Source: VAXT01 sp035318925
Lineage (GTDB): Bacteria > Actinomycetota > Thermoleophilia > Gaiellales > Gaiellaceae
NCBI GenBank assembly: GCA_035318925.1
Contig: DATHDS010000021.1
Span: 186,001 to 250,000, forward strand
Length of the DNA stretch: 64,000 nt
Direction: 5' to 3'
Positions within the stretch are counted from its first letter, which is position 1, and every line of letters begins with the position of its first letter. Under the pieces are notes generated by a model. It ran no database searches. It had not been told where the DNA came from and worked only from the letters and a program-made list of their open reading frames with translations. The translations under genes were made by a program, and so were the position numbers. This document shows, piece by piece, positions 1 to 7,944 of the stretch.

Positions 1-2
1 CG

Positions 3-806
3 CTCGCGGGTCGCCTGCGCGCGCTGAAGCGCTACGCGAAGGGACGCGAGTTCGACCTCGCGCTTGCGCACGGCTCGCACGAGCTGACGATCACGGCGCG
101 GCGCCTAGGCATCCCGAGCGCGACGACGCACGACTATGAGTACGCGACGCTCCAGCACCATCTCGGCGACCGCGCGGCGACGAAGGTGGTCGTGCCCGAG
201 GCGATCCCGCTCGAGCGGATGGCGCGCTTCGGCGTGCGGCCCCCAAAGTTGCTTCAGTACCCGGGGCTGAAAGAGGAGTACTACCTCCACGACTTCGAGC
301 CGGACCCGACCGTGCTCGACGAGCTCCTCGTCAACCGGGAACGGACACTCGTCGTCGTGCGCACGCCGCCGGATGTCTCGCTCTACCACCGGCGCTCGAA
401 CCCGTTCTTCCCGCGGCTCCTGGCTCATCTCGGACACGAGAAGGACGTGCAGGCGATCGTCCTTCCTCGCAGCCCCGAGCAGCGCGAATACGTGCGGAGC
501 CTGGCCCTCCCCTCGGTGATTGTCCCCGACCGCGCCGTGGACGCGCAGAGCCTGATCGCGTTGGCCGACCTCGTCGTCTCGGCGGGCGGGACGATGAACC
601 GCGAGGCCGCCGCGCTGGGCGTGCCCGTCTACACCACCTACGGCGGTCGGCTCGGCGGCGTCGACGAAATGCTCCTCCGGGAAGGCCGGCTGCGGCCGCT
701 GACCGACCCCCGCGCCCTCGACCTCGAAAAGCGCTCGACAAGTGACGTTCAACGGGTGCGGCGAGACCCCCGCCTTCTCCTCGACCTGCTCCTATCGGCT
801 GCCTAA
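3..806 (+). CDS. DUF354 family glycosyltransferase-like protein (5' end cut by window)
   Basis: The reading frame is open from the window edge, so the N-terminus is missing. The visible part carries the DUF354 signature: AHGSHEL followed by RRLGIPSATTHDYEY, then a C-terminal nucleotide-sugar-binding-like half with ADLVVSAGGTMNREAAALGVP, the GT-B style 'SGGGT' loop. DUF354 proteins are of unknown exact reaction and are found in polysaccharide clusters of archaea and bacteria. A GT2 glycosyltransferase follows 16 bases after the stop codon, so the two are probably cotranscribed. Membership in the family is well supported; the substrate is not known. Confidence 0.8.
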   Translation, partial: LAGRLRALKRYAKGREFDLALAHGSHELTITARRLGIPSATTHDYEYATLQHHLGDRAATKVVVPEAIPLERMARFGVRPPKLLQYPGLKEEYYLHDFEPDPTVLDELLVNRERTLVVVRTPPDVSLYHRRSNPFFPRLLAHLGHEKDVQAIVLPRSPEQREYVRSLALPSVIVPDRAVDAQSLIALADLVVSAGGTMNREAAALGVPVYTTYGGRLGGVDEMLLREGRLRPLTDPRALDLEKRSTSDVQRVRRDPRLLLDLLLSAA

Positions 807-822
807 GGCAACATTCCCGAAG

Positions 823-1794
823 ATGAAGCTAACCGTAGTCCTTCCCGTCCGCGACGAGGCTCTTGTGATTCCGGAGCTCATTCCTCGCTTGACAGCTGTG
901 CTGGACGTCCTCGACGACGAATGGGAGGTCGTTCTCGTCGATGACGGGTCGACAGACTCGACTTGGGAGCTTCTGAAGACGGCTTCCGGCCGTGACGAGC
1001 GCATTCGGGCGCTTCGGCTGACGCGGAACTTCGGCCATCAGATCGCGTTGACGGCCGGGCTACACGTCGCAACTGGCGATGCGGTCATCACCATGGACAG
1101 CGACCTTCAGCACCCTCCGGAGCTCATTCCGTCACTTCTCCTCAAGGCCGCCGACGGCTTCGACGTCGTCTACGCCGTTCGCAGCTCCTCCGACTCGGCC
1201 GGATGGTTCAAACGGGTCTCGGCGCGATTGTTCTACTGGCTTCTCAATCGCCTTTCGTCGCTCGACGTACCACAGGCCGGCGGAGACTTTCGGTACATGT
1301 CGCGGCGGGTCGTGGACGCCCTGCTGTCGATGCCGGAGCGCCATCGATTCCTCCGCGGCATGACCCGCTGGGTCGGATACGACCAGTCGGTGATCGAGTA
1401 TCACCGACCTCCACGGGCCGGCGGGGAGTCGAAGTACACGCTGGGCAAGATGATCTCTCTGGGCTGGGACGCGGTCGTCAGCTTCTCGTCGCTGCCATTG
1501 CGAGTCGCGAGCCTGCTCGGATTCGTGTTCTCGTTCTTCGGGCTTGTCTATCTCGCCTATGTCGTCGCGGAGCGCGTGCTCACCGACGACACCGTGGCCG
1601 GCTGGACCTCCGTCGTCGCCACTGTGCTCATCCTGGGTGGGGTCCAACTGCTTTGCATTGGCATCATCGGGCAATACCTGGGGCGAATGTACGACGAGAT
1701 GAAAGGCCGTCCGCTCTTCCTGGTCGCTGACGACACGCGCCACCTCGGAGCGCACCAGCTCAGCGAGCCAGAAGGAGCATCCCCGCGAAGATGA
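823..1794 (+). CDS. GT2 polyprenyl-phosphate glycosyltransferase (DPM1/GtrB/ArnC-like)
   Basis: Transfers a sugar from a nucleotide donor to a polyprenyl phosphate at the inner membrane face (family knowledge). The catalytic GT-A domain has VDDGSTDST at about residue 39 and the metal-binding MDSDLQHPPE at about 91, then GGESKYTLGKM before two C-terminal membrane segments (about 225-255 and 275-300). I start at the ATG giving MKLTVVLPVRDE, the usual first strand; an upstream ATG in the same frame would add 27 residues from within the preceding gene. It overlaps the end of the convergent small membrane protein by 35 bases. The pairing with an EamA/SMR-like protein recalls ArnC/ArnE lipid-sugar systems, but the sugar cannot be told. 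Confidence 0.87.
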   Translation: MKLTVVLPVRDEALVIPELIPRLTAVLDVLDDEWEVVLVDDGSTDSTWELLKTASGRDERIRALRLTRNFGHQIALTAGLHVATGDAVITMDSDLQHPPELIPSLLLKAADGFDVVYAVRSSSDSAGWFKRVSARLFYWLLNRLSSLDVPQAGGDFRYMSRRVVDALLSMPERHRFLRGMTRWVGYDQSVIEYHRPPRAGGESKYTLGKMISLGWDAVVSFSSLPLRVASLLGFVFSFFGLVYLAYVVAERVLTDDTVAGWTSVVATVLILGGVQLLCIGIIGQYLGRMYDEMKGRPLFLVADDTRHLGAHQLSEPEGASPRR

Positions 1795-2101
1795 CGAGGA
1801 TCCCGGCCAGCCGGGTCGGGGACAGCGATTCGCCCAGGAAGAAGTAGGCGCCGAGGACGATGCAGGCGTAGCCGACTCCCGCGAAGGCCGGAAACGCCAC
1901 GACGACCTCCCACCGACTGAGTGCGAGCAGCCAGGTTCCGAAACTGAACGCGTAGAGCACGAACCCGAGCAGGAACGAGGGCTCGGCCAGCAGCCCCTTG
2001 ACGCTCGTGACCGAGAGCCCGTCCACGTCCTTCAGGGCGGTCCTGAGCAGAAGGACTCCACCCGTGCTGAGGACGGCGTAGACGGCGAGGTAGACAGCCA
2101 T
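1760..2101 (-). CDS. Small EamA/SMR-type membrane protein (ArnE-like flippase candidate)
   Basis: A 113-residue, four-helix membrane protein starting MAVYLAVYAVLSTGG and ending FLGESLSPTRLAGILVIFAG, the last being the typical helix-3/helix-4 pattern of small multidrug resistance and EamA half-transporters (GE-x-L-x-x-x-R-x-x-G). Such proteins export small cations or, in the ArnE/ArnF branch, flip polyprenyl-linked sugars. The start is the ATG ten bases after uvrD2; a frame extension into uvrD2 is unlikely to be used. It converges on the GT2 gene with a 35-base overlap, which supports a lipid-sugar role by context only. Confidence 0.7.
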   Translation of the reverse strand: MAVYLAVYAVLSTGGVLLLRTALKDVDGLSVTSVKGLLAEPSFLLGFVLYAFSFGTWLLALSRWEVVVAFPAFAGVGYACIVLGAYFFLGESLSPTRLAGILVIFAGMLLLAR

Positions 2102-2111
2102 TGGCACAGAG

Positions 2112-3950
2112 CTAGCCGCGAAGAGTCGCGAGCACCCCGTCGCCGTAACGCTCGAGCTTGGTCGGGCCGACACCGGGAACCTCGGCGAGCTCCTCGCGGG
2201 TCTGGGGTGACCGGCGCACGATCTCGGCGAGCGTCGAGTTGTGGAAGATGACGTACGCGGGCCGCTCCTCGGCTTTCGCCGTCGCGAGGCGCCAGCGCTT
2301 GAGCGCCTCGTAGGCCGGGTCGTCCGGCTCGAGCGGTCTCGGCGGCGGAGCCGCCTGGATCTCGAGCTCGGCGAGGAAGCGGCTCGGCTTGCCGGCCCAG
2401 GTCACGGTCAGGTGGCGCTTCGCGCGCGTCAGGCCAACGTAGAGGAGGCGGCGCTCCTCGGCGATCGCGGCCTCCGTCTTCGAGAGCTTCGACGGGAGCT
2501 CGCGCTCCTCGAGCCGCGGAAGGAAGACCGCGTCGAACTCGAGCCCTTTCGCGCGGTGGTAGGTGAGGAGGTGAACGCCCTTCCGCGAGTTGCTGCCGAA
2601 GCGCTCCTCGAGATGCGCGATGAAGTCTGCGACCGTCCCCTCGCCGAACTCGTCGGCCAACTTGACAAGACGCGCGAGGTCGTTCTGGCGGGTGACCTCG
2701 CGATCGCCGAGCTTGTCGGGGATCGTCTCCAGCATCCCCTGCTCGAGCGCGACCCCTCGCACCTCGGCAACGGAGCCTCCGGAGTTGCGCAACGCCTTCA
2801 GCAGCTGCCTGGCGCCGTCGCGGGAGAGGAACGCTGCGCCCTGGAAGGGGATCCGAGCATTGGTCAGCGCCTCCTCGAAGTCCGCCGAGCGCGCGTTCGT
2901 CCGATGGAGCAGCGCCATCTCCTCGTAGGGCGTGCCGCCCTCGTGCAGCTCGCGCATCCGCTCGACGATGAACGACGCCTCGTCCTCGGTCTCCCGGAAG
3001 AACCTGGTCACCGGCGCGTCGCCGCTGGCACGCGTCGCGCGCAGCACCTTCTCGGCGCCGCCCAGCCTCGGCACGAGCCGGTTCGCGAACGCGAGCACCT
3101 CGGGCGTCGAGCGGTAGTTCTCCTCGAGCCGGACGACGGTCGCGGAGGGGAACCGCTCCGGCATCGAGAGCAGGTGCTCCGGGCTTGCTCCGGTGAACGC
3201 GTAGATCGACTGGTAGTCGTCCCCGACCGTGCACAGCTCGTCGCGGTCGCCGAGCCAGCGGTCGAGCAGCGTCTGCTGGAGGAGGTTCACGTCCTGGTAC
3301 TCGTCGACCGTGAAGGCGCGGTAGCGGTCGCGCACCTGTTCGAGCGCGCCCGCGTCGGCGTCGAAGAGCCGGATCGCCATCTCGAGCAGGTCCTCGAAGT
3401 CGACGTAGCCCTGGTCGGCCTTGCGCCGCTCGTAGTCGCGGTAGACCTTCACCATCAGGTCCTTCGGGATCGGCGGCTCGTGATCCCCGAGCGAGCGCAC
3501 GTACTCGGCCGGCGGGATGCGGCGGTTCTTCGCCCACTCGACTTCGGTCGCGAGGTCGGCCGCCGGGCGGAAGCGATACGGGCGGGGCAGCGAGTTCCCG
3601 ATGTAGCGCAGCGGCAGCGCCTTCGACGCGAGGATCTTCCCGATCGGTTCCGGCGCGAAGAAGCGCAGCTGTCCAAGCGCCGCCGAGTGGAAGGTGGAGG
3701 CGCGCACGCCGGTCACGCCTAGCCCTTCCAGACGTGCCCGCATCTCGCCGGCGGCTTTGTCGGTGAAGGTGACGGCGAGGATCTCGTCGGACCGGAACGC
3801 GCCTGTCTCCACCTGGTTCGCCACGCGGTGCGTGATCGTCGTCGTCTTGCCCGAGCCCGCGCCGGCGAGGATGCAAACCGCCCCGCGAACAGCCTCGGCG
3901 GCGCGGCGCTGCTCGGGGTTCAACCCGTCGAGAATCGCTTGCTCGGGCAC
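2112..3950 (-). CDS. uvrD2: UvrD-family DNA helicase with C-terminal HRDC domain (UvrD2-like)
   Basis: A superfamily 1A ATP-dependent 3'-5' helicase of 612 residues acting in DNA repair. Motifs are complete: Q-motif LNPEQRRAAEA (residue 10), Walker A GAGSGKT (30-36), DEYQD motif II, GDDYQSIYAFTGA motif III, LEENYRST motif IV, LTYHRAKGLEFDAVFLP motif V and LLYVGLTRAK motif VI. The last 80 residues form an HRDC domain (TLAEIVRRSPQTREELAEVPG and a VGPTKLERYG hairpin), the arrangement of actinobacterial UvrD2. The start is GTG at MPEQAILDGL. The tetracysteine motif that mycobacterial UvrD2 carries between the helicase core and HRDC is not evident here. Confidence 0.92.
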   Translation of the reverse strand: MPEQAILDGLNPEQRRAAEAVRGAVCILAGAGSGKTTTITHRVANQVETGAFRSDEILAVTFTDKAAGEMRARLEGLGVTGVRASTFHSAALGQLRFFAPEPIGKILASKALPLRYIGNSLPRPYRFRPAADLATEVEWAKNRRIPPAEYVRSLGDHEPPIPKDLMVKVYRDYERRKADQGYVDFEDLLEMAIRLFDADAGALEQVRDRYRAFTVDEYQDVNLLQQTLLDRWLGDRDELCTVGDDYQSIYAFTGASPEHLLSMPERFPSATVVRLEENYRSTPEVLAFANRLVPRLGGAEKVLRATRASGDAPVTRFFRETEDEASFIVERMRELHEGGTPYEEMALLHRTNARSADFEEALTNARIPFQGAAFLSRDGARQLLKALRNSGGSVAEVRGVALEQGMLETIPDKLGDREVTRQNDLARLVKLADEFGEGTVADFIAHLEERFGSNSRKGVHLLTYHRAKGLEFDAVFLPRLEERELPSKLSKTEAAIAEERRLLYVGLTRAKRHLTVTWAGKPSRFLAELEIQAAPPPRPLEPDDPAYEALKRWRLATAKAEERPAYVIFHNSTLAEIVRRSPQTREELAEVPGVGPTKLERYGDGVLATLRG

Positions 3951-4011
3951 CGGGCCACCCTACTCAGGGCGGCGGAGGACCTTCGTCAAGCGTCTGCTCC
4001 GAAAGCGTGTC

Positions 4012-4197
4012 CTAAGTCGCTCGCCGCTGACGCCGAGTCACGACGGCTAGGGCGATCAAGAAAAACGCGGTGCCGGCGCCGCCGACGATGTTCGTGACCA
4101 CGGCAATCGAACCGGCAATGTTGCTCGTGTCGGCCCAGATGAGGCCGATGATCGTGCCCACGACGAGCACGGTGACCATCACAGCTAGCCATTGCAC
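4012..4197 (-). CDS. Small two-helix membrane protein, unknown function
   Basis: A short frame of about 61 codons encodes two hydrophobic segments (WLAVMVTVLVVGTIIGLIWA and a second ending FFLIALAVV) and a basic tail RRQRRAT. I recognise no family. The start is unsure: GTG before QWLAVMV is used here, and an ATG six codons later is equally possible. It lies alone between uvrD2 and the FlaA1-like gene on the same strand. The membrane pattern and basic cytoplasmic tail favour a real gene, but the evidence is modest. Confidence 0.42.
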   Translation of the reverse strand: MQWLAVMVTVLVVGTIIGLIWADTSNIAGSIAVVTNIVGGAGTAFFLIALAVVTRRQRRAT

Positions 4198-4288
4198 GAT
4201 CCGTCGTCTGGTGATGGTGCCGAGCCTACTCTCGTTGGGGCATGACCGCCAAACGCGGACGGAATTGCGGCTCGAAACGAGACCGGGT

Positions 4289-6175
4289 CTAGAGAAGCGT
4301 CTGCTCGGAGATTGGGTCGGTCTGCGCAACACCAACCCGCCGCGGGGCCCGCACCATCGCCGAGAGCCGCGACACGACCTGCAGCGTCTCGCCCTCCTCG
4401 ACGAGCTGCTCCAGCATGGCGAGCTCGTCGTCGAGCCAGACGCCGTCCACCGGCGGACGCCGCGCGCGGTGGATCTTCGAATGCGCCGTCTCGCCGACCG
4501 TCTCGTTCTCGCCCCAGAGCTCCTCGTGCAGCTTCTCGCCCGCGCGGACCCCGATGAAGTCGATCGCGATGTCGCGACCCGGCTCCTTGCCTGAGAGCCG
4601 GATCATGCTCTCCGCCAGGTCGAGGATCTTCACGGGCTCGCCCATGTCGAGCACGAAGATCTCGCCCTTGCCGCCGATCGAGCCGGCCTGAATCACAAGG
4701 GACACCGCCTCGGGCGTCGTCATGAAGTACCGCGTCATCTCCGGGTTCGTCACCGTCACCGGCCCGCCCTTGGCGATCTGCCGCTTGAAGATCCGGATCA
4801 CGCTGCCGGAGGAGTCGAGAACGTTGCCGAAGCGCACCGCGACGAAGCGGGTCGAGATGTCCTCGCGCGCGCCGTAAGCCTCGACGATCCACTCGCAGAG
4901 CGCCTTCGACTGACCGTAGACCGCCTGCGCGTTCAGCGCTTTGTCGGTCGAGATGAGCACGAACCGCTGCGCCTCGAACTCGACCGCGACCTCGACGACC
5001 ACCTTCGTCGCCAGCACGTTGTTCCGGACGGATTCGAGCGGATTCGCCTCCATCATCGGCACGTGCTTGTACGCGGCCGCGTGGAAGACGACGCTCGGCC
5101 GGTAGCGGTCGAAGACCTGGCGCAGCTTCTCGCGGTTGCCGACGTCGGCGATCACCGGCACGCTTGCGGGAAAGCCGCGGTCGTCGACGAGTTCGCGCTC
5201 GATCTCGTAGAGCGGCGACTCCGCCTGGTCGACGAGGATCAGCCGCGCCGCGCCGGCCCGAGCCGCCTGGCGGCAGAGCTCGGAGCCGATCGAGCCACCC
5301 GCGCCGGTGATCAGCACCGTCTCGCCGCGCAGGTACGCGGAAACCGACTCGAAGTCGACCTCGACGGGCTCGCGACCGAGGATGTCCTCGACCTGGACGG
5401 GCCTGATCTGCGCGGCGAGGTTCGTGTCGCCGGAGATGAGCTCGTAGAGGCCCGGCAGCGTCTTCACCGGCACCTGCGCGTCACGCGCCTGCTCGACGAC
5501 CTTCTGGCGCACCTCGCCCGAGGCGGAGGGGATCGCGATCAGAAGCTCGTCCGGCCGGTTGTCGTTGAGGATGTGCGGCAGCTCCGCGGTCGTCCCGAGC
5601 ACGCGCACGCCCTGGATCCGGTCGTTGCGCTTGCGCACGTCGTCGTCGACGAACCCGATCGGCGTGTAGCCGATCCGGCCGCGCTGCATCTCCTTGACGA
5701 TCAACTGGCCCGCGTCGCCCGCGCCGACGACGATCACTTCCTTGCCGTGCGCGACGAGGCCCGACGCGGCGGGGCGCTCGAAGATCGACCGCGCGAGCAG
5801 GCGCGTGCCCGCGACGAGCGCGAGCAGGAGCAGCCAGTCGATGACGGCGATCCCACGCGGGAGCCGGGCGGTGTCCGCGAGCGGGAAGAAGTAGACGATG
5901 AGGCTCGCCGCGAGCGACGCAACGGTGACGCCGCGGAGCGCGCCCCACATGTCCCGCGTGGACACGTAGCGCCACCACCGGTTGTAGAAGCCGAAGGCCG
6001 TGAAGACGACGAGCTTGATCGCGACAACGAGCAGGACCGTCCGCCAGCTGATCAGCTTCTCGTAGAAGGGCGGGATGTTCCCGTACGAATCGAAGCGAAT
6101 CTGGAACGCGAGCAGCCAGGCGGCGGCGATCAGCGCGCCGTCGGCGGCGAGCTGCCAGACCCGGTGCCGGTTCAC
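4289..6175 (-). CDS. Membrane-bound nucleotide-sugar epimerase/dehydratase (FlaA1/WbpM/CapD family)
   Basis: Four N-terminal membrane helices (first ~130 residues) precede a first Rossmann domain (VIVVGAGDAGQ) and a second, catalytic SDR domain with TGAGGSIGSE. Family members convert UDP-GlcNAc-type sugars to 4-keto-6-deoxy or epimerised forms for surface polysaccharides. The catalytic region reads LISTDKALN followed by VYGQSK: a Tyr-x-x-x-Lys pair, where long membrane members such as WbpM have Met in place of Tyr. I start at the GTG giving VNRHRVWQLAADG, eight bases after the stop of the aminotransferase gene; no earlier in-frame start fits the operon. With DegT downstream of DedA it forms a surface-sugar unit. 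Confidence 0.88.
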   Translation of the reverse strand: MNRHRVWQLAADGALIAAAWLLAFQIRFDSYGNIPPFYEKLISWRTVLLVVAIKLVVFTAFGFYNRWWRYVSTRDMWGALRGVTVASLAASLIVYFFPLADTARLPRGIAVIDWLLLLALVAGTRLLARSIFERPAASGLVAHGKEVIVVGAGDAGQLIVKEMQRGRIGYTPIGFVDDDVRKRNDRIQGVRVLGTTAELPHILNDNRPDELLIAIPSASGEVRQKVVEQARDAQVPVKTLPGLYELISGDTNLAAQIRPVQVEDILGREPVEVDFESVSAYLRGETVLITGAGGSIGSELCRQAARAGAARLILVDQAESPLYEIERELVDDRGFPASVPVIADVGNREKLRQVFDRYRPSVVFHAAAYKHVPMMEANPLESVRNNVLATKVVVEVAVEFEAQRFVLISTDKALNAQAVYGQSKALCEWIVEAYGAREDISTRFVAVRFGNVLDSSGSVIRIFKRQIAKGGPVTVTNPEMTRYFMTTPEAVSLVIQAGSIGGKGEIFVLDMGEPVKILDLAESMIRLSGKEPGRDIAIDFIGVRAGEKLHEELWGENETVGETAHSKIHRARRPPVDGVWLDDELAMLEQLVEEGETLQVVSRLSAMVRAPRRVGVAQTDPISEQTLL

Positions 6176-6183
6176 CAGGGTAT

Positions 6184-7272
6184 TCAGCGGACGGCCTCCA
6201 GCGATACCGCTTCTCTTACCGCTGCGACGACCTGTTCCTGCACATCGGCGCCGATTCCGGACCACATCGGAAGCGCCAGGTTCTCGCGCGAGGCGCGCTC
6301 GGTCTCGGGGAAGTCGAGCTCGGCCTGCCCCAAGAAGGCGAGCGCGGGCTGCCGGTGCAGCGGCGTCACGTAGTAGGAGGCCGACGCGATCCCGCCTGCC
6401 TCGAGGTGCTCGGCGATCCTGTCGCGCTCGGGTGAGCGGACGACGAAGACGTGGTAGACATGCCCGGGCTCGTCCGCCGGCAGCTCGCAGGCCTCGCCGA
6501 GGCCCAGCTCCGCGTAGCGCGCGGCGGCCTCTCGGCGCGAGCGGTTCCACTCCTCGAGGTGCGGTAGAAAGACGCGCAGGACGGCGGCCTGGATCTCGTC
6601 GAGCCGCGAGTTGTAGCCGAGGAGCTCGAACTCCTTCTTCGCCTTCGAGCCGTGGAAGCGCAGGAGCCGCACGCGTTCCGCGAGCTCGTCGTCGTCCGTC
6701 GAGACGAGGCCTCCGTCGCCGAACGCGAACAGGTTCTTCGTCGGGAAGAAGCTGTAGGTCGAGACGACTCCGGTGCGGCCGGTTCCCTGCGCGCCGAAGG
6801 CCTGGGCGGCATCCTCGACGAGCGGGACGCCCAGCTCGGCGAGCTCCTCGAGCGGCGCCGGGCGGCCGAAGAGGTGCACGGGCATGATCGCCTTCGTCTT
6901 TGGCGTAAGCCGACGGCGCACGTCGGCGGGATCGAGGTTCATCGTCTGCGGGTCGATGTCGACGAAGACCGGAGCCGCTCCGCGCCGCGCGATCGCCTCG
7001 GCGGTCGCGTAGAAGGTGAATGTCGGGCAGATGACCTCGTCGCCTTCAGCGATTCCGAGCGCGTCGAGGGCGAGGACGATCGCATCGGTCCCGTTGGCGA
7101 CACCGATCGCGTGCTTGACCCCGAGGTAGGCCGCAGCCTCCTCCTCGAAGCCGCGGACCTGCGGGCCGAGGATGAACCGGCCGGAGTCGAGGACCTCGGC
7201 GATTCGCTCCTTCAGCTCGTCCAGCAGCGGCGCGTACTGCGCCTTGACGTCAACGAGCGGGATCTGAGCCAC
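6184..7272 (-). CDS. DegT/DnrJ/EryC1-family PLP sugar aminotransferase
   Basis: A fold-type I aminotransferase of 362 residues that transfers an amino group to a keto sugar nucleotide. It starts VAQIPLVDVKAQYAPL (GTG), has the family's G-T-D-A (VANGTDAIVLALDALG), the EDAAQAFGA cofactor strand, and the Schiff-base lysine in SFFPTKNLFAFGDGG. The C-terminus YHVFVVRS and YYVTPLHRQPALA is also typical. It precedes the FlaA1-like gene by eight bases and overlaps the DedA gene by 23 bases, so the 4-keto sugar made by that enzyme is its likely substrate (inference). The longer in-frame extension upstream lies within the DedA gene and is rejected. Confidence 0.9.
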   Translation of the reverse strand: MAQIPLVDVKAQYAPLLDELKERIAEVLDSGRFILGPQVRGFEEEAAAYLGVKHAIGVANGTDAIVLALDALGIAEGDEVICPTFTFYATAEAIARRGAAPVFVDIDPQTMNLDPADVRRRLTPKTKAIMPVHLFGRPAPLEELAELGVPLVEDAAQAFGAQGTGRTGVVSTYSFFPTKNLFAFGDGGLVSTDDDELAERVRLLRFHGSKAKKEFELLGYNSRLDEIQAAVLRVFLPHLEEWNRSRREAAARYAELGLGEACELPADEPGHVYHVFVVRSPERDRIAEHLEAGGIASASYYVTPLHRQPALAFLGQAELDFPETERASRENLALPMWSGIGADVQEQVVAAVREAVSLEAVR

Positions 7273-7930
7273 GGCGAGCCAGTCTAGTTGACCGCCGACG
7301 ACGCCTATACCAGGCAACTGCGGCCAGCACGACTGCCAGAAAGACCGCGATCTCCGCGTACCGGAAGTCGTGATGGAAACGTTCGTAGCGCGACCCGAGC
7401 GCCCAACCCGCGCCTGCGATCCCGAAGCACCAGGGGATGCAGCCAACCGCCGTCAGCACGGTGAAGCGGCCGATCGGCATCCGGGCAAGCCCGGCCGGAA
7501 TCGAGACAAACGAACGGACGACCGGGGTCACGCGCCCGATGCAGACGGCCCAGAGGCCCCAGCGCTCGAACCAGCGCTCGGCGCGGTCCAGGTTCTCGGG
7601 CCCGAGGTGCAGCCAGCGGCCGCGGCGCTCGACCAGCGGCCGGCCTCCGTAGTAGCCGATCCACCAGCCGATCACCGAGCCGACGGTATTTCCGACCACG
7701 CCCGCAAGCGACATCGCGACAAAGCCCCAGAAGTGGGAGTCGATCCGCGAGCCGAAGAGAACGACGTGCTGGCTCGCGAATGCTCCCGAGGCGACCGCCC
7801 CGGCATAGAGCATCACGATCTCGCTCGCGGCCGGCAGCACCGCGTCGACGAGCATCAGGAAGAAGACGGCGTAGAGGCCGTGATCGCCGACGAGCGACGT
7901 CAGGGACCCGGTCAGCGAGGCGAGCGGCAC
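7250..7930 (-). CDS. DedA family membrane protein
   Basis: A 226-residue DedA/SNARE-associated (VTT) protein; the family moves lipids such as undecaprenyl phosphate across the membrane. The hallmark first half has the re-entrant segment with E-x-x-x-P-style loop (LPAASEIVMLYAG) and the second has GRVTPVVRSFVSIPAG with the conserved R-x-x-P-x-x-R-x-x-x-x-x-x-x-G pattern, followed by the GxxxW-x-x-x-x-x-x-x-G helix. The start is GTG at VPLASLTGSLTSLV, 14 bases after the preceding stop. It overlaps the aminotransferase start and so is translated in the same surface-polysaccharide operon. Confidence 0.88.
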   Translation of the reverse strand: MPLASLTGSLTSLVGDHGLYAVFFLMLVDAVLPAASEIVMLYAGAVASGAFASQHVVLFGSRIDSHFWGFVAMSLAGVVGNTVGSVIGWWIGYYGGRPLVERRGRWLHLGPENLDRAERWFERWGLWAVCIGRVTPVVRSFVSIPAGLARMPIGRFTVLTAVGCIPWCFGIAGAGWALGSRYERFHHDFRYAEIAVFLAVVLAAVAWYRRRRRSTRLARRGSDPAR

Positions 7931-7944
7931 CGCGAGACTGTAGG

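Noticed and set aside
742..822. Upstream ATG for the GT2 gene
   Set aside because: It lies inside the DUF354 gene and the added 27 residues do not belong to the GT-A fold, which begins at MKLTVVLPV.
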